From Batkoa obscura (taxonomy: Eukaryota > Entomophthoromycota > Entomophthoromycetes > Entomophthorales > Batkoaceae): DNA of 64,000 nucleotides. The position numbers were made by a program, and so were the translations under genes. Below, piece by piece: positions 57,805 to 64,000 of the stretch. How positions within the stretch are numbered: position 1 is the stretch's first letter; each line of letters starts with the position of its first letter. The notes under the pieces were generated by a model. It was not told the origin of the DNA. It searched no databases and saw only the letters and a list, made by a program, of their open reading frames with translations. The stretch spans positions 992,001 through 1,056,000 of the forward strand of contig JASVEC010000010.1 in the NCBI GenBank assembly GCA_030770535.1, read 5' to 3'.

Positions 57805-60095
57805 ATGACGGCTAAAGTCTTTGCTTGTGAATTGCCTAACACTAGAAAGCCAGGTCAAACTGGTAATAAAACATTATTTTATTTATATAAAAGTATTGAA
57901 TTTTAGGTAGGCATCTATATGAATGCAAATTCTATTGAACCAATAAGTGACAAACCGCATCCCAGGACATTATATGAGCTATTTGTAAAAGGTAAGTTTG
58001 ATTAAAGATAAATTAAAGTAATTGATAATGAAGAAAAAAATAGCGTATCAAAAAGCACCAGATAGTGATTTCCTTGGAACTAGAGAAAAACAAAACAACA
58101 AATTGGGTGATTATTGCTATCAAAGTTATAAAGAAGTGTACGGGAGAGCTAGTGATGTTTCAAGTGGGCTAGAATATTTGGTACAAGAGCATGATTTATA
58201 CACCAATAAAGAAATAAAAACAATAGGGATTTTTTCAAATAATCGCAGTGAATGGGTAATAAGTGAACTAGCTATGTGCTTTAGAAGCTATACAACTGTT
58301 GGTATTTATGATACTTATGGAAAAGAAAGATTGAATCATATAATCAGTCATTCTGAAATTGAGATACTTATTCTAAACCGTGAAAAGTTATTGTTTTTAC
58401 AACAAAATAATATAAATTTGCACCAAATTAAAGTATTGATTTGTTTTGACGAAATTGTTGAGAATGATGATAAAATCAATTTCACAAATTGGGCTGAAAA
58501 TAAGAATATTAAATTAACTTTTTTCAATGAAATAGAGTCTTTAGGTAAAACCAATCCTTTTATCCCAAATCCCCCTAAACCAGATTCTATATATGTTATA
58601 GCTTACACTTCTGGTACCACTGGGTTACCTAAAGGAGTGATGTCCACTCATTCGAACTATTTAGATTATTTTTATATCAAAAGCGAAGACTATAAAGGTT
58701 TGGATTTAGCTACTTCCTATTCTTATATGCCTTTAGCACATACGTATGAGAGAGCAAATTTAATAGGTGTTATTGCTTGTCAAGGAAGAGCTGGATTTAA
58801 TTCTGGCTCTATGTTAAATTTCATGGATGATATTCAAAAGCTCCGACCTACTAAGTTGGTTACAGTGCCCAAGATATTATGGCAGATTTATAGTTCTATC
58901 GAGGCAGCCTGTAATTCAACCGATTCAAATTCTTCTTTATTAAAGGAAGCTATTCAGCAAAAGTTAATTGATATGAAAGCAGGAAAAGGCGTTGAATCAG
59001 ATAAATATGACCATATTTTCAAAAAATTTCGTGAATCTTTAGGTGGAGAAATTGCTTTATTAACCACTGCATCGGCTCCAATCCCATCAGAAGTTTTAGA
59101 TACAATAAAAGTAATACTATCAGCTAATATCGTAGAAGGTACTTAAGCTTTGTTCATATAACATTGAAACTTATTGTTTTAGGCTACGGTTCAACTGAAG
59201 CACTTGGTATTTCAATGACCGAGATATATGATAGTGACTCTGGGAGTGTAGGAGCACCTTTTCCTAGGTAACTAGAATGATCAATATTTTTATTTTTTAA
59301 TATTTTTAAAAAGTGTACAAATCAAACTACTCGATTTACCAGATAAGGGATACTTAAGTAGCGATAAACCATATCCTCGTGGTGAAATATGTGCTAAAAG
59401 TCCAAATGTATTTAAAGGATATTTTAAAAATGAAAAAGCTACAAAAGAAGCATTTACTGAAGATGGTTGGTTCTTGACAGGAGATGTTGGTATGGTAGAT
59501 GAAAAAGGAAGACTACATATTATCGATAGAAAGTCTAATATGCTCAAATTGAATGATGGTAATTAATATTAAAACTATAAATAGTGAGATTAATACCAAC
59601 TTATAGGCTATCACGTTGCGCCAGAAAGGATAGAAAAGACGATAAATTACAATCCTTTGATTTTCCAGTCTTTTATATATTGCCAGCCTACAGATTCTTA
59701 TGTAGTGGCATTAATTATACCAGAAGAAAAAAATTATTTGAAATGGGCTCAGCAAAAATTGAATGATTCTAATTCAACTATGGAGTTTGCATGCAAAAAT
59801 AGTAAATTAAATAGTTTACTGTTGGAAGAGATAAAAGATAGTTGCGAAAAGGCTGGCTTTGCTAGGTATTTTTCATACTGTATTTATTGTCTTGTATTAA
59901 TTATTTTAGCTTCGAAATTCCTAAATATATCCATCTCCATCCTACTCCATTTACTTTAGAAAACGGTCTTTTAAATGATACGTAAGTTACATAATAATAA
60001 TACAAATATTGAGTTAATATCCTCTTAGTTTTAAAATCAAACGTAAAGCAGTAAAGGAAGAATTTCTCCCCATTTTTGAAAGATTTTATAAATAA
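57805..60095 (+). CDS. Long-chain acyl-CoA synthetase, copy 4 (dispersed, inverted)
   Basis: Eight exons (57805-57862, 57911-57991, 58044-59138, 59183-59267, 59314-59558, 59607-59865, 59910-59981, 60029-60095) give 653 residues. Exon lengths equal those of the tandem copies except exon 6, which is 9 bp shorter: the KLDKLDKLD repeat of copies 1-3 is reduced to KLNDS. Motifs: YTSGTTGLPKGVMSTHSNY, YMPLAHTYER, YGSTEALGISMTE, DGWFLTGDVGM and IKRKAVKEEF. It is clearly more diverged from copies 1-3 than they are from each other, including intron sequence, so it split earlier. The upstream ATG at 57805 is used because MTAKVFACELPNTRKPGQT aligns with the other copies. The frame is intact. Confidence 0.93.
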
Positions 60096-60503
60096 ACTTA
60101 ACTATTCATCATTGTACTTATTTGTTTTTCAAGCTTCTTTTAAATACTATCTATTATACCTAGATTATTGTACTAGTTTAGATGAACTAAAAAATTATTA
60201 TAATCAATTGCAATTAAAATTTCAAAAGGTAAGCTATGAGTTTATATACTTAAGGTATTAAATTCTATACAAGCAAAATAAGCACAGTGTAGAAGATGGT
60301 GATTTTCAAATACTCTAATAATATGAACAAAATTTGTTATTGAGCTAATCATAGTGGTGATTTATAAGGATTGGGGCAAGCATCTAAAAGAACCTGCTTT
60401 TTTATGCCTATAGTTTATTCTACAATTCATTGACCAATATAGCCTCTATTACTGTATAACAACAAACTAATAGCACGCCTAATTCAAACCATTTGATACT
60501 CTA

Positions 60504-60604
60504 TATGGGAGTGTTTTTTTGGTTTCATCACTTTTTCTCTTTTAAGCGCTATTTAAGCGGAAAAATTGTTAGTAAAATTCTTAAATCTAAAAATACATCC
60601 TCAT
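60504..60604 (-). mobile_element. MITE-A copy 27
   Basis: Start TATGGGAGTGTTTTTTTGG, core AAGCGCTATTTAAGCGG, then TTAGTAAAATTCTTAAA, end ACATCCTCA. Confidence 0.92.
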
Positions 60605-61765
60605 GCAGTAATATCAACTGTCACCAAATAAACTAATAACTAACACTTTTTTCACAGTATGTCTATCGACCTTTAGCGCTCGAGTATTAAACTTACGGAT
60701 ATTAATAGAAGCAAGAAGAATTAAAATAACAGCTACATAATCCAAGTACGTGGAGTTATTAAACCTATGATAGCTACAATATTGAACCTTTACAAACTGA
60801 GAGTAATAGCAATTAGATCTATTTTCTAGCTCTCTACCAACAATATAATTTGGAAGATAAGTTATTTCAATAACTCTGACGTTATCATGGGCTTGGTAAG
60901 CTCAAGCAAACCCTAAACTTTGAGAGCTATAAACTATTATCTTATTATGAAGCTTGATTAAAAATCAAACATCTTAAAAAGTAAATTCGATTATCTTTCT
61001 TTTTATACTATATTTTATAGACATTGGATTCATAAAATATAAAGTAGATAACTTTTGTATCAATTGATTGCTATTTTTCGTTATTGTTTCTTCCATTATA
61101 TTTATATCTTTGGACTCTTGAAACTGAAGGCAAGGATAATAAACTACAATACAATATTTAAAGCAACTCTTGTAAAGATGAGTCAGCGGTTTATCGCATA
61201 TAATTGGCATACTATTGAATCATATTATTTTTAAGTCAGTATGTGAGTTATTTATAAATTTTATTATATTTTTATAATATAGATTCAGTGAAGCATCCAT
61301 CTTTTTTATCATGCCAAGATTAAGCTTAATAAATCGAACATTAGACTAGTTTAGCTTAGGTTTGATATAAAATAGCCTTTTTATAGTAACTAGTAGTTTA
61401 ATACATACATTTGAGAACTTGATTTAGATCAATCAATAAGAGCCAAATCAAATTAATATTCAAGAGTGATCTAATAACAAGCATAAAGCCCTTTTGATCT
61501 GAAATAAGATTAGATACTTGATAATAACATAAAAACATGTGTATTAGTGTGTTAATAATAGTTATGAAAATTTCATTCAAACTATTCATAATATAATCTA
61601 TCCATCACTTACAATTTGTCCTTAGACTCAAGTCATTACTTTTTATTTTTTATTTACTTGAAGTTTAATGTTACAATGAATAGAAAAATAATGGACTTTA
61701 TTACAAGCAAATGTCATTCATTAAATTATATCCTAATTTATATTGTTTTTAGATAGGATAAACTA

Positions 61766-61870
61766 TATGGGGATGTTTTTTTTGACTTCATTACTTTTTC
61801 CATTTTTTAAGCGCTATTTAAGCGGAAAAGTTATTAGTAAAATTCTTAAACACAAAAATACATCCCCATA
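61766..61870 (-). mobile_element. MITE-A copy 28 (closest to consensus)
   Basis: Start TATGGGGATGTTTTTTTTGA, core AAGCGCTATTTAAGCGG, end ACATCCCCATA. Both TIRs are exact inverted matches over the first 11 bases (TATGGGGATGT) and both sides carry TA. Confidence 0.95.
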
Positions 61871-62279
61871 TTTTTATAACTTATAATAAGCTAAATTAGA
61901 TGATATTGTTTTAAGCCTTGAAGTATTTTTAAAAAGTTTCATATATTATTTATAATGATTTACACATGCTTGTTTGGTATCAAAGGGTATTATTATTGAT
62001 ATAGATGGGTTCAAATGACTAAATTCAAAAGTGCAACTACTTAACATGATTAAATTCTATATTAAGCACCTTGTAAAAATTTAATAATAGCTAACAATAG
62101 GTAACTATCTATTTGCATCTCATATGCAACAGTTCCAAGAGTTATCAATAGCACATATTTTCGAATGCAAATACCATTTATAGTAAGTTATTTTTAAGCT
62201 AAACAGGAATAATAAAACAGCGTATATAAATAAGTCAATTCAACTTTATAAATGTACTTTGTTCACCTTTCTAAAAAAA

Positions 62280-63185
62280 ATGGGTGCTCTCACTACCCAT
62301 TCGTTTATAATGATTAGTATATCGGCTACCATAGCTATTCTTAATTCATTTTTAATTTATCTTGCATCGAAAATAAAGCCAAGGACAAAAGACATCAATT
62401 TTATCATTGCTATATGTTGCATCGAATATCTTTTACCAGTGGTTGGATGGGCCAATACCATAAATGCATGGATTACTAAAAAGAAGGCCACGGATACAGT
62501 TTTAGGCTGCCAAATATTAGGCTTTGTAACAATGTCCATCTTTTTTTTTGAAGTTATGGTTAATGCTTTACTAGCTATTGAGCGATACTCTCATATTACA
62601 AAACAAAATTTGTTGCTTTTTTTTTCGATTCCTGCTTTGATTGCTTCTGTAGTCTTTATAGTATTAATTTCTATTTCTGCTGCACAGAATTTGTTTGTTA
62701 AAGCTGCTTCTGATAGTTTATGTATGGTTATACCAAACAACTCACTATTAACAGCAATAACATTTTATTTCTTTATACTTTGTATGTTTTTGGGACTACT
62801 TACCATTTTTTATTGTTATTTGAAGTTAGCAATTTATACCAATAATGTAACTAAATTCATTGAAATTGATGGAAGCTCAAGCCATAGTGTTAGAGCCATT
62901 ACAAAAAAACCGTGGAGCATAAAATGGGTGAAAATTCGAATTTATACGACTTTAATTGCTTATGGGGTTTGTACATTTACCTCTCTATTATGTGGGTTGG
63001 CAGAGAGTATCCATGCCTACGTGTTTGGTATAGGAGGGGACGTCCAATTTATACTAAATTTATTAACAGTCATATTATATTTGCTTGGTGCACTTACTAA
63101 TTCAATGCTTTTATTATTTTTACATGCTGGTATCTCGCGTCAATCGAAAATATTTTTTAAAAATATTTTAAGGGATAGAAAGTGA
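62280..63185 (+). CDS. Seven-helix class-A-like GPCR, copy 2
   Basis: An intronless frame of 301 residues starting at the ATG at 62280 (MGALTTHSFIMISISATIA); no ATG exists further upstream in frame. Seven helices are evident. Helix 3 ends MVNALLAIERYSHITKQN, a good ERY motif, helix 2 holds CCIEYLLPVVGWANT, and helix 7 ends LTNSMLLLFLHAGISR. The Cys pair VLGCQILGF and DSLCMVIPN could form the standard disulfide. The third cytoplasmic loop is basic (VRAITKKPWSIKWVKIR). It is homologous to the gene at 51.9-52.8 kb, with the same length, helix pattern and lack of introns, but sequence identity is modest, so the duplication is old. The ligand is unknown. Confidence 0.8.
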   Translation: MGALTTHSFIMISISATIAILNSFLIYLASKIKPRTKDINFIIAICCIEYLLPVVGWANTINAWITKKKATDTVLGCQILGFVTMSIFFFEVMVNALLAIERYSHITKQNLLLFFSIPALIASVVFIVLISISAAQNLFVKAASDSLCMVIPNNSLLTAITFYFFILCMFLGLLTIFYCYLKLAIYTNNVTKFIEIDGSSSHSVRAITKKPWSIKWVKIRIYTTLIAYGVCTFTSLLCGLAESIHAYVFGIGGDVQFILNLLTVILYLLGALTNSMLLLFLHAGISRQSKIFFKNILRDRK

Positions 63186-64000
63186 GATCATCTGAGCTAT
63201 AGTTAAATGGTTTGAGCTTTTATAGACATTAATCTACCAAAGCTTTTGAACTATATAAAAATAGTCTCCTATAATTGCAGAGCAATACTTTTAAAAAATG
63301 TTTTTCATGCTGGCGTGTTTATAAAAAAATTATTCTAAAATAACCTAAAGTTTTCAGTTATACTATTATTTTTTTACGATTTCTATGCATTTTATATTTT
63401 AACAGAAGTTCTTTTTAAACATGAACATTTTATTGCCGTTGTATTTTCGCTTTAATTCTTTCATTTGTTTATCAACCTCACCTATTTTGGTACTACACTA
63501 TATATAGCAATTTAATTAGAATTGAGTGGTATCAAATATACTTTTTGATATTATGAGCTTTTTTATAAATTTATGTAATTTAATATAATTTAATATTATT
63601 TAACTAAAACCTATAAAGGGCAATGTGATATATAAGCGCTTTTTTCGGATTACTATTAATATCGTTTCATTTATTGAGGCAAAATTTCTTAATTTTTAAT
63701 ATAAAGTAATTTACAATTCCAATATTCTGTTGTAATATAAAACCTAATACATTTGGCTTCTACAAAAGTAATGTAAGCATGTTCCTTTTAGTAAAAGTTA
63801 ATTGGTGTAGTTGATATTAAAATGATCAAAATGAATTCAAAAACAGTTAATAAGTATAAATTATAAGTGTAATATATAATACATAACAAATATAGCAAAT
63901 GTGTAGCTGGTAGGTATAAATATATGATCGATAATGAGTACAACTTTGGATCTTAAACTTGTTCATTTTTGATAAACCTATGAATTAAGTGTAATAAACT
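63186..64000. other. Right-edge spacer
   Basis: AT-rich DNA to the end of the window with no supported gene, repeat or RNA. Confidence 0.5.

Larger units (their letters stand above)
60096..62279. other. Gene-free spacer with two MITEs
   Basis: About 2.2 kb of AT-rich DNA between ACS copy 4 and the second GPCR-like gene, with MITE-A copies at 60.5 and 61.8 kb. Small frames here lack any recognisable motif. Confidence 0.55.

Noticed and set aside
3881-61870. MITE-A copies as a CRISPR-like or regulatory RNA array
   Set aside because: Spacing is irregular (hundreds of bp to many kb), orientation is mixed, termini are TA-flanked inverted repeats and copies interrupt dead genes, all of which fits a transposon better.
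62259-62279. Upstream extension of the second GPCR-like gene (MFTFLKK)
   Set aside because: It would begin with TTG; the first ATG is at 62280.

Overview
This is an AT-rich (roughly three-quarters A+T by eye) nuclear window from a fungus. Most genes are split by short introns (about 45-100 bp, GTAAG-type donors, TAG acceptors), use the standard stop codons and encode typical fungal housekeeping proteins with mitochondrial and sterol pathways. The low GC, a family of class-A-like seven-helix receptors, class 3 lipases and amplified long-chain acyl-CoA synthetases suggest an early-diverging fungus. A Conidiobolus/Entomophthoromycotina-like genome is my best guess, from memory of that group's gene content, and is not proven here.

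Layout. 0-3.4 kb: end of a RhoGAP gene, a mitochondrial RRM-like protein, complex I subunit NDUFA5 and an alpha/beta hydrolase. 3.4-7.9 kb: decayed DNA with transposon copies and the C-terminal relic of a DNMT1-like cytosine methyltransferase. 7.9-15.7 kb: cytosolic leucyl-tRNA synthetase, proteasome assembly factor UMP1 and eIF2B gamma. 15.7-18.2 kb: gene-free except for an unidentified pseudogene. 18.2-27.1 kb: three tandem intact acyl-CoA synthetase (ACS) genes; a fourth, inverted copy lies at 57.8-60.1 kb. 27-38 kb: mostly transposon-rich intergenic DNA with one scramblase/tubby-like hypothetical gene and a Golgi UPF0658-like membrane protein. 38.1-44.1 kb: compact cluster of an R3H protein, phosphomevalonate kinase ERG8, a TPT/SLC35-like transporter and COQ4. 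44-50 kb: two decayed class 3 lipase paralogues, both hit by transposons. 50.8-56.6 kb: SDHC, a GPCR-like gene, a TMEM208/SND2-like protein, ORC5 and a PNPOx-like flavoprotein. 62.3-63.2 kb: a second GPCR-like gene.

The main unexplained structure is a family of about 100-bp hairpin-like elements (28 copies recognised by eye, in both orientations). They have inverted ends close to TGGGGATGT and are flanked by TA, so they look like Tc1/mariner-type MITEs. They sit between genes or inside pseudogenes and never in an intact gene or intron seen here. One longer element with related ends but a different interior occurs at 56.9 kb. The ACS array is mosaic: different copies share near-identical blocks in different segments, introns included, which points to recent duplication plus gene conversion.

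All exon maps were read by eye from splice consensus and family conservation; no alignment or transcript data were available.
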